A DNA stretch of 64,000 nucleotides. Source: Microvirga sp. (GTDB lineage Bacteria; Pseudomonadota; Alphaproteobacteria; Rhizobiales; Beijerinckiaceae). Made by a program: the position numbers and the translations under genes. The notes beneath the pieces are model-generated. The model was not told the origin of the DNA and searched no databases. It saw only the letters and a program-made list of their open reading frames with translations. This document shows, piece by piece, positions 37,783-46,287 of the stretch. How positions within the stretch are numbered: the first letter of the stretch is position 1; each line of letters starts with the position of its first letter. The stretch is taken from assembly GCA_031181145.1 (NCBI GenBank), contig JAPSLB010000001.1:149775-213774 (forward strand). Direction: 5' to 3'.

Positions 37783-37835
37783 TCCGGAGCGTCGCGAGAG
37801 GCGGCGGAGTCCTCAGGCCCGCAGCGCGTGCCGGA

Positions 37836-38156
37836 ATGCTATCCCTGTCAGTTCTGTTTGTCTTCCTGAACGTTCCCTACCGCCTGTTCGACGCGTTTCA
37901 CGAAGACTTTGCTCGCAATGGAATTGACGCCGCGGCGTCCATCCTATTCGGGGTAGTTTCTGCCGTCCCAGTTCTTCTTGCGATGGTGTCCATCAGGAAG
38001 GACAACACGGCTGAACTCGGCAAGGAAGCCCGGATGCCCGCCGCCTCCAGCAGTCTCTACTTCGTCGCTGCATGGGTGGCTCTCACAGCCGTCACGCTCG
38101 ACGGGTCGTTCTCTCAAGCGCTTCATGCGTCGTTCAGAAAGGGCGTGGAAGAGTGA
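37836..38156 (+). CDS. Small membrane protein of unknown function
   Basis: A 106-residue frame with three hydrophobic segments (about 1-20, 33-52 and 74-92) separated by short charged loops. No family is recognised and the ribosome-binding site is weak. The gap it fills would otherwise be empty. It may be a real orphan membrane protein or a chance frame. Confidence 0.4.
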   Translation: MLSLSVLFVFLNVPYRLFDAFHEDFARNGIDAAASILFGVVSAVPVLLAMVSIRKDNTAELGKEARMPAASSSLYFVAAWVALTAVTLDGSFSQALHASFRKGVEE

Positions 38157-38205
38157 ACAGTGTCCATGGATATGGCCGAGGGAGGTTTCCCCATCCGGCA
38201 CGCAA

Positions 38206-38238
38206 ACAAAAAAGCGCCGGGACCCGAGACCCGGCGCT
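38206..38238 (-). terminator. Rho-independent terminator of the DUF4870-like gene
   Basis: AGCGCCGGG (38213-38221) and CCCGGCGCT (38230-38238) form a nine-bp stem. On the minus strand it is followed by a run of six T (38213-38208). It lies about 30 bases after the stop at 38267. Confidence 0.85.
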
Positions 38239-38266
38239 CCGTTGAAGGTGAAGCCGACTGGTCGGA

Positions 38267-38662
38267 TTAGGGAACGGGTCTGCCTTCGAGAACTCTCAGG
38301 CCGCCCTTGATGATCTTGTATAGGCTGTAAATCCAGGCCGCGATGATCAGCGGGATACCGATGACGGCGCCGATATAGGTAACCGTGAGGATCAGGCCGG
38401 CAAGACCAAGGAAGAATGACACCCAGAACGCCCGGATGAGCCAGGGATAGTGAGACGCATAGACGGTTCCGCTGGCGTCTCCGCGTTTGATATAGGCGAT
38501 GATGACACCGATGATAGCGGCAGGCCAGAAGATCTGGCCTGCGGCGAAGAGACCATAGGTGACGAGAGCCAAGCCTCGGTTGTCCGTGTTTACGAGCGGA
38601 TCGGCGGCAGGAACTGGCGCCGTATCGGGCGCATTGCTTGTGGCAGTGTTCACAGAAGTCAT
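38267..38662 (-). CDS. DUF4870-like (Tic20-type) membrane protein
   Basis: A 131-residue protein with a disordered Ala/Pro/Thr-rich N-terminus and three to four hydrophobic helices (LVTYGLFAAGQIFWPAAIIGVIIAYIKRGDA, then FWVSFFLGLAGLILTVTYIGAVIG). The arrangement matches small DUF4870 membrane proteins. A clear terminator follows. The function is unknown. Confidence 0.72.
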   Translation of the reverse strand: MTSVNTATSNAPDTAPVPAADPLVNTDNRGLALVTYGLFAAGQIFWPAAIIGVIIAYIKRGDASGTVYASHYPWLIRAFWVSFFLGLAGLILTVTYIGAVIGIPLIIAAWIYSLYKIIKGGLRVLEGRPVP

Positions 38663-38720
38663 GGGCGGGATCCGGAGTTGAAAGCGCTTTGCGCGAGCTT
38701 TGATTCGACGAATGATGCCG

Positions 38721-39239
38721 TCAGGCGGGAACGACAGCCGGCTTCGATTTCAGGGCCTTGAAGCCGCGGATACCCGCGAAGACGACGAGAGCGATGAACG
38801 GCACCAGGCCGTAGCTCGGGGAGAAAGAGACGAAATCCGAGCTATCGAAACGATAACCTGTCAGCGCGCGCGATGCGCCGCTGGCCATGGCAATCTCACT
38901 GAAGGCCTGAATGAAGCGCAGCCCGACGACGATCCCGGCCAGAGCCGCTCCGAAGCCGAGGATTCCGTCGAGAAGTCGGGTGAAGGCTCTGGTCGCCTCG
39001 AAAGCGGGCGCCACAAGGGATGCAATGGCGAGGAGGGTGAACCAATGAGCCCAGGAGCCGAGAAGAGCCGGATCATCGATGCTGAATGACGCGCTCATTC
39101 CAAGCATAGAACTGCTTGCTACCGGCAGGAACAGACAAAGCAGGGTAAGCCCGACGATGATCAATCGGCTGCGGATGTCTGTGACGGCCTTGAAGCTCTG
39201 CAGAAGATCCGACGTGTCGATTGCCTTACTATCACTCAT
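38721..39239 (-). CDS. Four-helix membrane protein of unknown function
   Basis: A 172-residue membrane protein with four hydrophobic segments (about 24-44, 62-82, 91-111 and 146-163). I recognise no family. The start at 39239 gives the soluble N-terminus MSDSKAIDTSDLL. Upstream at 39328-39343 is a perfect 16-bp palindrome shared with a secreted-protein gene 3.3 kb away. It follows the same orientation as the DUF4870-like gene and may be co-transcribed with it. Confidence 0.68.
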   Translation of the reverse strand: MSDSKAIDTSDLLQSFKAVTDIRSRLIIVGLTLLCLFLPVASSSMLGMSASFSIDDPALLGSWAHWFTLLAIASLVAPAFEATRAFTRLLDGILGFGAALAGIVVGLRFIQAFSEIAMASGASRALTGYRFDSSDFVSFSPSYGLVPFIALVVFAGIRGFKALKSKPAVVPA

Positions 39240-39327
39240 GCTCGTTCTTTCTGATGGGGCCTTTGAATCCAGAGTATCGACAGGCGCATACCAGCAACTG
39301 TTAGGTACCCGGTTATGGCCGGGCAAG

Positions 39328-39343
39328 AGGGTAGATCTACCCT
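39328..39343. promoter_or_regulatory. Perfect 16-bp palindrome AGGGTAGATCTACCCT, copy 1
   Basis: A self-complementary 16-mer located 89 bases before the start of the minus-strand membrane-protein gene. An identical copy occurs at 42685-42700, 102 bases before another minus-strand gene. Same sequence, same orientation context and similar spacing argue for a shared operator. Confidence 0.7.
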
Positions 39344-39866
39344 GCGACCGGGCCGGGCGATGAAGGATCGCTCTACGCGACCCGATGCGGACGGCAGTCA
39401 TGATCGGGAGAGGGCGTCGGGCCGGTCTGCATCATGCTTCCACCGATCCTATCGAAGATCTCGGCTCATCCGCGGAGCTCGCCCCCTCAGAGATGTCGAT
39501 GGAGGCGGCTGAGCCATCGGCTCCGCTACCGGCGAGGAGGTCTAAGGCTCATCGCGCGCCGGCATCAGAACGGGATTCCGGTGTGGGCCAGGGCCCCTTT
39601 CATCGGAATCAGGAATGCCGTTCCGATGAATTGTTCGCAATCAAGAGCCTGTGCCCCGATGAAATCGAAAAGCCGGCATTACGCCCGAAAGCAGCGTTTT
39701 GTTTTGTGTGTCTCTTAAGCGACAGTCACAATATAATACACCCTGTCCTGGAGGACAGGAATTCGGAGAAAAGAGGTCCGGCGCGTTCAGCGGCCCCTGT
39801 CAATTGGCTGAAGGAGAGCATTGCGCATTGTCTCCGTCATTCATATGAGGTCTGTGGGGGCCTGAT
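39344..39866. other. Intergenic region upstream of the LuxR-type gene
   Basis: About 520 bases with no supported gene. It contains the lux-box-like dyad at 39742-39759 and an AT-rich stretch (AATATAATACA near 39730) that may hold the regulator's promoter. Confidence 0.45.
39742..39759. promoter_or_regulatory. Lux-box-like dyad CCTGT-N8-ACAGG
   Basis: CCTGTCC (39742-39748) and GGACAGG (39753-39759) are perfect inverted arms around TGGA. The outer half-sites and their eight-base spacing equal those of the classic lux box (CCTGT-N8-ACAGG). It is 107 bases before the LuxR-type gene and may be its operator. Confidence 0.55.
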
Positions 39867-40499
39867 ATGAGATCTGAAGAACTGTTCCAGTTTGCTCGTC
39901 ACGAATGGGAGCACCTGAAGGCGCATTCCCGCGAAGACGCCTTTTCGCTGCTGAAGCGGTTAGAGCAGTTATGTGACAGGAATACCAATGCATACGTAGT
40001 GGACATGCGGACCGACGATCCCGCTTCATTTGCGTTGAATCGGGTACTGGAAAACGTAAGTCTCCGCGGCGGAGGGCTGGTGCTCGGAGACTATCCGGAT
40101 CAAGCGTACATGCGTTCTGACGTGATGCCGTTTTACCAAGACTGCAAGCAGTCGGGCGAGGTCAGCATTATGCGAATGAGATCCAAGATCCAGGATCAGG
40201 TTGCAGTCTATGATCGGATCATCATGCCGTCGCCTTCGGGCACGGACCTGGCTTGGGCCCTTAGCATAACCCAGACGAAGTTGCTGATTCCTGTGAGCAA
40301 GGTGGTGCTGACCGGGAGAGAACAGGATATTCTTGATCTGCTGGCACAGGGCTATTCATCCAAAGAGATCGCGACGAAGATTGGACTGTCGCCACGGACG
40401 GTCGAGCACAGGATCGAGGCGATAAAGGCCAAGCTGGGCGCCCGGAACGTGGCACATGCGGTTGCGATTGGGGTAGCGAGGCATCTGACCGCTCCTTGA
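39867..40499 (+). CDS. LuxR-family (GerE-type HTH) transcriptional regulator
   Basis: A 210-residue regulator. The last 65 residues are a GerE helix-turn-helix (LTGREQDILDLLAQGYSSKEIATKIGLSPRTVEHRIEAIKAKLGARN). The N-terminal 140 residues are a small sensor-like domain; I do not see the Trp, Tyr and Asp pattern of acyl-homoserine-lactone pockets, so a PAS-like or other ligand domain is more likely. No luxI-type gene is nearby. It sits among membrane and secreted proteins that share a palindrome and could be their regulator. Confidence 0.82.
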   Translation: MRSEELFQFARHEWEHLKAHSREDAFSLLKRLEQLCDRNTNAYVVDMRTDDPASFALNRVLENVSLRGGGLVLGDYPDQAYMRSDVMPFYQDCKQSGEVSIMRMRSKIQDQVAVYDRIIMPSPSGTDLAWALSITQTKLLIPVSKVVLTGREQDILDLLAQGYSSKEIATKIGLSPRTVEHRIEAIKAKLGARNVAHAVAIGVARHLTAP

Positions 40500-40513
40500 G
40501 GCCGTGGGCCTCC

Positions 40514-40542
40514 CGGCGCCATCAAAAAGTGTTCTGGCGCCG
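40514..40542. terminator. Hairpin between the LuxR gene and a convergent gene
   Basis: CGGCGCCA (40514-40521) pairs with TGGCGCCG (40535-40542) around a 13-base loop containing AAAAA. It lies between convergent stops at 40499 and 40576. The T content after the stem is poor, so termination strength is uncertain. Confidence 0.45.
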
Positions 40543-40575
40543 AACCGGAACCGCTATGGTCCTGTCAAGACCTGC

Positions 40576-41403
40576 CTATAGCTTCGGAATTGCACCGGAG
40601 ACCGATTTAAGACCGTGTTGACGGACTGCTTCCGCCATCAGGGAGTCATAATCGGCTCTCGCTGCATCGTTTCGCCTGGCTACGTCCGTCACCTGAACAC
40701 TCAGATACGCGCCCTTCATCCTGTCGTCGTAGGAGGGCTCTACCTTTCCTGTGATGACAATGCCACGGGAACTCCTATCGTTGAGCCAATTGCTGAACAT
40801 CTGCGGTGAATACGAACTGACAGAATCGGAGTCGCAATCATAGCTCCGAGGATTGCAGGCGATTTGCACTTCATCCTTATAGATCCAGTGCCAATAGAAT
40901 CCGGTCGCTCTGTCCGCATCTGTCGATTGCGGCCCATACTTTTCGATGAGACTTCTCTCGAGGTCTGCCACGGATGGCGCGTCGAGAGGATCACTCCCGA
41001 AGGACAGTCGCCGGTTGAGCATCACAACCTGATTGCCGCCAGCGATACCAGAGCAGTAGATCCCGATACTGTCCCCCGTTCCCTCGTTATCTGCGGCAAC
41101 GGAAATCTCAGTGAGAAAGGGCGTAGTGGAAACCTCCAGTCCTTTGTAACTGGTCTGGATTCTCTGATGCTGCGTCCTGACGGCTTCCTCTCGGTAGGCT
41201 CGCTTGAGGAGATCAAGAGCCTCCGAACATTTCATCCCTGGAGAGATCCCGAGAATATCCGCCGGCCTTCCTCCAGTTCGCACAGGGGATGCGGGCATAA
41301 TTTCCACAGGCGTATACTCTTCGGAGTAGGCTGCCGACGAGGTCAGGACGACAGCGGCAAGAGCCGCGGTTGACGCTGACTTGAATGATCGTGAGCTCAA
41401 CAT
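40576..41403 (-). CDS. Secreted protein of unknown function
   Basis: A 275-residue exported protein with a Sec signal peptide (SASTAALAAVVLTSSAAYSEE). The mature part begins with ADILGISPGMKCSEALDLLKRAY and later has NQVVMLNRRLSFGSDPLDAPSVADLERSLIEKYGPQS. This two-part layout recurs in the next gene, suggesting distant paralogy. Four cysteines could form disulphides. No enzyme motif is visible. Confidence 0.72.
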   Translation of the reverse strand: MLSSRSFKSASTAALAAVVLTSSAAYSEEYTPVEIMPASPVRTGGRPADILGISPGMKCSEALDLLKRAYREEAVRTQHQRIQTSYKGLEVSTTPFLTEISVAADNEGTGDSIGIYCSGIAGGNQVVMLNRRLSFGSDPLDAPSVADLERSLIEKYGPQSTDADRATGFYWHWIYKDEVQIACNPRSYDCDSDSVSSYSPQMFSNWLNDRSSRGIVITGKVEPSYDDRMKGAYLSVQVTDVARRNDAARADYDSLMAEAVRQHGLKSVSGAIPKL

Positions 41404-41479
41404 GGTGAGCTGTTTCCTTCTTGCGAGTACAGAAAGGCCTGGCTAATGAGCCAGGCGATATCCGCAGAGCCGACATTTC

Positions 41480-42583
41480 TTACAGCTGCGGCTTCGGAGC
41501 CGTGACCTTCTTCAGCCGGTCGTCCTCGCTGTTGAGGATGAACTTCTCGTCCGTCACCATGTTGGCCCAGAGGCGGGACGGATCGAGGAAAGTGATGTCG
41601 TAATAGGACATGTGATCCCGAGATATACCAGAATTCCAGTTGAGTTTGACCACGAGAAGGCAAGGTTCCTTTCGACCCACTGCCTCGCGGAAGCGGCTCG
41701 TTTGCGTTTCCGCATCTGCCGCCAGCTCGTCGAGAAGCGCACAAGGCTCGCCGCCATAGCGGGAGAACCGCTTTGTGACAGGACCCTTCTTCGTGTGAAC
41801 GATGATGGCTTGAGTATCGCTCATCATTACCGGCTTGGCTCCGAACTTGCTCTCGAGCGCCGAAAGAAATTCTGAGACGAGCGGCTGCTTCTCCTGCAGG
41901 TACTTCGCATAATGAAGGCCGACTAGCTGGTGGCCAGATGCTGGCGAGGAAAAGCGGAGTGTGAACGTCTCCCGTGCTCCGTCCGCCTCGTAGTTGTCAG
42001 CTTTGATGAAGGCACGATACTGGACAGCATTCGCAGATGCGCCCCCAGAAGTTCTGCAGCCGGACCGGCCGCATTCCTGTTGGATACGAAAGAACTTTAC
42101 CCAGCGCTCCTGGAAGTTCTCCCAATAGGGCATCTCATTTTCGTCTACGAGATAAGGCCTGCCACCAGAGATAGGTGTTGCACTGCCGAATTGTAGCTTT
42201 AGCGGTACGCGGCTCAGGAGGTGTTGGCGGACCTCTTCATATGATGCGCCTAGCGCGAAGCCGAAGAGATCGTCGGCTGCATTTGCCGGCTTTCCAACTC
42301 CGCGCGGAATCACGTTGACGCTTGTGAACTGACCTTCGGGACCGTCTGGTCCAGCAGCGGGATCATCCTTCTCGTAGGTTTGTGTATTCTCATCGGCGAG
42401 CAGTTTCTTGATTGCAGCGTGAAACTCTTGCTCGGAGACGAGGGTGCACGGCTCTTTGAACTCTTTCACCGGGGCGCAGATCCTCTCTTGAGCGAGTGCG
42501 GACGTCGGACCGCTCACAGAAAGGGGGGCGAAGACCGTCAGAAGAGACGCAACGGTGAGGCCGAGTGGTCTTGTGGTACTCAT
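41480..42583 (-). CDS. Secreted protein of unknown function, distant paralogue of the neighbouring gene
   Basis: A 367-residue exported protein with a signal peptide ending near TSALAQERIC. The segments DDLFGFALGASYEEVRQHLLSRV and HQLVGLHYAKYLQEKQPLVSEFLSALESKFGAKPV parallel those of the 40576-41403 product (a substrate-capture-like repeat of a short helix unit and a KYG/KFG motif). Eight cysteines are present. The start at 42583 is chosen for the signal peptide. The 16-bp palindrome lies 102 bases upstream. Confidence 0.72.
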   Translation of the reverse strand: MSTTRPLGLTVASLLTVFAPLSVSGPTSALAQERICAPVKEFKEPCTLVSEQEFHAAIKKLLADENTQTYEKDDPAAGPDGPEGQFTSVNVIPRGVGKPANAADDLFGFALGASYEEVRQHLLSRVPLKLQFGSATPISGGRPYLVDENEMPYWENFQERWVKFFRIQQECGRSGCRTSGGASANAVQYRAFIKADNYEADGARETFTLRFSSPASGHQLVGLHYAKYLQEKQPLVSEFLSALESKFGAKPVMMSDTQAIIVHTKKGPVTKRFSRYGGEPCALLDELAADAETQTSRFREAVGRKEPCLLVVKLNWNSGISRDHMSYYDITFLDPSRLWANMVTDEKFILNSEDDRLKKVTAPKPQL

Positions 42584-42684
42584 ATGGGGGTCCCAAGTGC
42601 TAGGCCGCGCGGGCCGGATTTGACCATGGCGGGCGGAGGAATTGATTTGCCTCAGGAATACTGAGCCTGGGAAAGCCCTCAAAG

Positions 42685-42700
42685 AGGGTAGATCTACCCT
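42685..42700. promoter_or_regulatory. Perfect 16-bp palindrome AGGGTAGATCTACCCT, copy 2
   Basis: Identical to the element at 39328-39343 and placed 102 bases before the 41480-42583 gene. A 16-base match by chance within 3.4 kb is very unlikely. Confidence 0.7.
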
Positions 42701-43228
42701 TTCGGAAGATCTAAGTGCGAAGTCGAACGGATCAGCACTTCCACCCTCGTGTTTGCACTGTAGAATTGTGGATTGTGCAGCGGCGTAAAGCGCTCACCGC
42801 CAGTGCCGAACTCCACGGGAGTCGATGCCGCCGGTGTTTTGCCTCGACGCGACACGCCCACAGAGACCCGGGCTCATCCGCCGCTTCGAAAGTCGCCATC
42901 GAACGGCATCGGCCGCGCGTCACTCAAGGAGAGGCCATCATCCCTTATGACGGGCAGACGATCACCGCCATGGGGATATCATCCTTATTCTGTCACTGTG
43001 CGTAGCCGCCCCAAAGGGGCTGAATTCCCTGGTGGCTGGCAGGGCCACGCAGACGCCTATTGGATCGATGTAGCCCACGTCTCGGCGCCGGGCCGAGCTG
43101 ACGTCCGACAGCCGTCCTCCAGCCTTCATGGTCCGGACCCTGATCGCGTCCTGGTACCCACCCGCGATTGTTGGCCGGCTGCGGGTGGCAGGGTTACCTC
43201 CGGCTCGAGGCACGGGGCCCCCGTCTCG
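42701..43228. other. Intergenic region without a supported gene
   Basis: About 530 bases. Open frames here have no domain or composition support. A small GCCCC-AAA-GGGGC hairpin and a CGAG...CTCG stem next to the stop of the following gene (43206-43228) are the only structures seen. Confidence 0.4.
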
Positions 43229-44035
43229 CTACTTGCAAAGCGTCAGTGGCTTGCCGAGGATTCCTGAGAAGCTGTCTTTGAGGGAATCGGGGATATCCCT
43301 GAGTTCGATCCGCCCCTCTTGCTCGCCAGCGTTCACAACAATGACGGTTTCGATCATATCGCCACCCTCGGGATAAGCCAGATATGCATACTCGATACCG
43401 TCATATCGAGCTCCATGCAGGTATGCGTGGGCTGTTTCGACTCGCTTGTATTCGATGGAACGCTCTGGAGACGTCAAAGTAACTGCCGTCGGACCAATGG
43501 TAATTTTGCCGGGATCGTTGCACGCTCCGGAAACGGTCCAATCTCCGCGCGTTTCGACAGAGAGCTCTCCGTCAGGGGTATAAGGCTTATCGACCGAGTC
43601 GCAGGCCAGCTCGGACGTCGCCCTAGCTTCATTGTTCGTATGGTCCCACGCAAAGATCTGGGCAGGCTTTGCCAGTGAAGTGACAATCAGCCGGGATCCC
43701 CTATTGGTGCTGACCCGCGCAATCACAGCGCAAGGTTTACCATCCCTAACGCGCCATTCAAGTTTATCTCCGAAGACTTTGCCATTTCCTCCGACAGGAA
43801 TTTCGACTTCAGCGGCCGGACTGGAGGTGTCCTCGTCGACGACGATCCGGGCGATACCCTCTGAGTAAATGAGGCTAACGACCCTGCCGTTTGGTCCCTT
43901 GCACTCATGGAAGAACATATCCCATTCGGTGTCCTCCCCGGCACACTTCTTCACGTCGGTGTAAACCGACTTTGTTTCGGCCATGGCCGGAAGGCACATG
44001 AGCAACAGCATGCACGTCGACAGAATGAATTTCAT
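43229..44035 (-). CDS. Secreted protein of unknown function
   Basis: A 268-residue exported protein with a clear signal peptide (FILSTCMLLLMCLPAMAET). Six cysteines remain in the mature part. The sequence is beta-rich by pattern (alternating hydrophobics, e.g. GDWTVSGACNDPGKITIGPTAVTL). No family is recognised. It belongs to the same run of secreted orphan genes but lacks the palindrome upstream. Confidence 0.7.
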   Translation of the reverse strand: MKFILSTCMLLLMCLPAMAETKSVYTDVKKCAGEDTEWDMFFHECKGPNGRVVSLIYSEGIARIVVDEDTSSPAAEVEIPVGGNGKVFGDKLEWRVRDGKPCAVIARVSTNRGSRLIVTSLAKPAQIFAWDHTNNEARATSELACDSVDKPYTPDGELSVETRGDWTVSGACNDPGKITIGPTAVTLTSPERSIEYKRVETAHAYLHGARYDGIEYAYLAYPEGGDMIETVIVVNAGEQEGRIELRDIPDSLKDSFSGILGKPLTLCK

Positions 44036-44226
44036 TCTTTAGGCCCCAAGCGATGTCAGAGACAGCTCGAAACCTGATGGATTCTTGCTGAGCTGTAATG
44101 GCAGACCAATTGCTAGATTTTGATCCCCTTGTGCAACTACCGGACCAAAGGATTCTGTAGAAAACACCGTTTGCAAAACATGACGAACGAAGAGCGCGGT
44201 TACCTGCGCGCCCGCGGGGCGATCCG

Positions 44227-45249
44227 TCAGCGCCAACCGAGGGCAGGTGCCACGTGCTTCAGGATCGCCTCGATGACATGCGCGCAGTAGGCGACACCGA
44301 GCTGGTTCGGAATGGTCAGGAGCAGCGTATCGGCCTCGGCAATGGCCTGATCCGCCCGGAGTTGCTCGATAAGGGTTTCGGGTTCGGCGATATAGGTTCG
44401 GCCGAAGATCGCACGTGTCTTCTCATCGATGAAGCCGACATGGTCACTCTCCGGCCGATTACGTCCAAAATAAGCGCGGTCCAGATCGTTGATCAGGGCG
44501 AAGATGCTCCGGCTGACGGAAACACGGGGCTCCCAGGCGTGGCCGGCCTCCTTCCAAGCGGCGCGATAGGCGCGGATCTGGGCAGCCTGCTGGATGTGGA
44601 AAGCCTCTCCAGTCTCATCATCCTTGAGGGTCGAGCTCTGCAGGTTCATGCCGAGCTTTGCCGCCCAGACAGCGGTGGCATTGGAGCCGGCGCCCCACCA
44701 GATGCGTTCGCGCAGCCCTTCGGCATGCGGCTCCAGGCGCAGAAGGCCTGGCGGGTTCGGAAACATGGGGAGCGGATTCGGCGCGGCGAAGCCCTCTCCG
44801 CGCAGCACGTCAAGCAGCACCTCCGCATGGCGCCGGGCCATGTCGGCATCGCTCTCGCCCTCAGCCGGGGCATAGCCGAAATAGCGCCAGCCGTCGATCA
44901 CCTGCTCGGGCGAGCCTCGGCTTATGCCGAGCTGGAGGCGGCCGTTGGCAATGAGATCGGCCGCTCCCGCAGTCTCCGCCATGTAGAACGGGTTCTCGTA
45001 GCGCATGTCGATGACTGCCGTGCCGATCTCGATGCGGCTCGTTTTCGCACCAATCGCCGCCAGCAACGGAAATGGCGACGCGAGTTGGCGTGCGAAATGG
45101 TGGACGCGGAAATAAGCCCCATCCGCGCCGAGCTCCTCGGCGGCGACGGCCAGTTGGATGGACTGCAAAAGCGCATCGGAAGCGGATTGCGTCTGTGAAT
45201 GCGGCGAGGGCGTCCAGTGGCCGAAGGAGAGAAAGCCGATCTTCTTCAT
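44227..45249 (-). CDS. LLM-class (luciferase-like) flavin-dependent oxidoreductase
   Basis: A 340-residue TIM-barrel monooxygenase of the bacterial luciferase superfamily, using FMN or F420. Landmarks are ELGADGAYFRVHHFARQLASPFPLLAAIGAKTSRIEIGTAVID and the flavin-phosphate region NGRLQLGISRGSPEQVI. The start at 45249 gives the normal MKKIGFLSFG opening. The substrate is unknown; it stands alone. Confidence 0.9.
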   Translation of the reverse strand: MKKIGFLSFGHWTPSPHSQTQSASDALLQSIQLAVAAEELGADGAYFRVHHFARQLASPFPLLAAIGAKTSRIEIGTAVIDMRYENPFYMAETAGAADLIANGRLQLGISRGSPEQVIDGWRYFGYAPAEGESDADMARRHAEVLLDVLRGEGFAAPNPLPMFPNPPGLLRLEPHAEGLRERIWWGAGSNATAVWAAKLGMNLQSSTLKDDETGEAFHIQQAAQIRAYRAAWKEAGHAWEPRVSVSRSIFALINDLDRAYFGRNRPESDHVGFIDEKTRAIFGRTYIAEPETLIEQLRADQAIAEADTLLLTIPNQLGVAYCAHVIEAILKHVAPALGWR

Positions 45250-45555
45250 GGGAATACCGTATCCAGGAGCGCGAAGTGGGACAGTTGGAGAGCAAGCTCC
45301 ATATGTCCGCCCCATACTACACTCGGCACGCCCAAAGATATAATCACCGTCGGCGGACCAGGATGCTGCGGGCTACCAGCCTCTTGCCGACCGAGGGCGA
45401 ACCGTGCGATCCCGTAACCGGTGGCCGCCCCCCTTTCCTCGATCGGGAAATCCTTCATGGCAGGTCCCGTCCCTTCGATCGTTTCAGCACGCGAGCGCGC
45501 CTGAAACCCTTGGCCAGCGCCTCCGGAAGAACCACATCATTGCTCAGGAGGCCCA
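45250..45555. other. Divergent intergenic region
   Basis: About 300 bases holding the promoters for the luciferase-like and VWA genes. No gene, repeat or clear operator is seen. Confidence 0.4.
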
Positions 45556-46287
45556 ATGATCAGGAAGAAAACCCTCACACCCTCGTCTCAGGGTGGCAGC
45601 TCCGCGAACACGGCCATCGATGCGTTTCTGCAGGAGGCGCGCCGCGTAGCTCCCATGGAGGGGCACGATATGCCTCGGCCGCGTCTGGTTTTCGCCCTCG
45701 ATGCCACCATGAGCCGCCAACCGACCTGGGATCTCGCCTGCCGTGTCCAGGGTCAGATGTTCGCTCAGGCCGCTCAGGCGGGCGGTCTGCTGGTCCAGCT
45801 CGTGTACTTCCGTGGGTTCGACGAGTGCCGCTCCTCGCGGTGGGTCGAGGATTCCAAGACTCTGACCGAGCTGATGACGAAGATCGGCTGCCGGGGCGGC
45901 CTGACTCAGATCGGTCGTGTGCTCCGCCACGTGCGCACCGAGGCCGGCCGATCGCCGCTCAGGGTCCTGGTCTATGTCGGAGATGCCATGGAAGAGCCGG
46001 TAGACGATCTCTGCCGGATCGCGGGCGAGCTCAGCCTGCTGGGAGTCAAGGCTTTCATGTTCCATGAAGGACAGGATCCCGATGCCGCCAGGGCGTTCCA
46101 GGAAATCGCCCGCTTGACCGGCGGCGCCTATGCCCGTTTCGACAGCGCAGCCCCTCAGACGCTGGCGGAGCTGCTGCGCGCGGCCGCCGCCTATGCATCG
46201 AGCGGCATGGACGGTTTGACCCGGCTCGCTCCGGCCAGTTCACAGGCCCGGGCGCTCCTCACCTCCATGTGCGAGCGCAAGCCGTGA
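45556..46287 (+). CDS. von Willebrand factor type A domain protein
   Basis: A 243-residue protein with one VWA-like domain (RLVFALDATMSRQPTWDLA at about 43-61 in place of the DxSxS MIDAS, then VLVYVGDAMEEP and GGAYARFDSAAP). The altered MIDAS (DATMS) keeps Asp and Ser positions. AGGAGG lies six bases before the ATG. Its end overlaps the J-domain gene, which implies a working pair. Such pairs assist chaperone or stress complexes; the exact role is unknown. Confidence 0.78.
   Translation: MIRKKTLTPSSQGGSSANTAIDAFLQEARRVAPMEGHDMPRPRLVFALDATMSRQPTWDLACRVQGQMFAQAAQAGGLLVQLVYFRGFDECRSSRWVEDSKTLTELMTKIGCRGGLTQIGRVLRHVRTEAGRSPLRVLVYVGDAMEEPVDDLCRIAGELSLLGVKAFMFHEGQDPDAARAFQEIARLTGGAYARFDSAAPQTLAELLRAAAAYASSGMDGLTRLAPASSQARALLTSMCERKP

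Noticed and set aside
39385-39870. A 161-codon plus-strand frame before the LuxR gene
   Set aside because: It has low-complexity start and mixed composition, crosses the lux-box-like dyad and has no convincing ribosome-binding site.
42773-43267. A 164-codon plus-strand frame in the gap before the third secreted gene
   Set aside because: It is Pro/Arg-rich with no domain, and it runs into the convergent gene.
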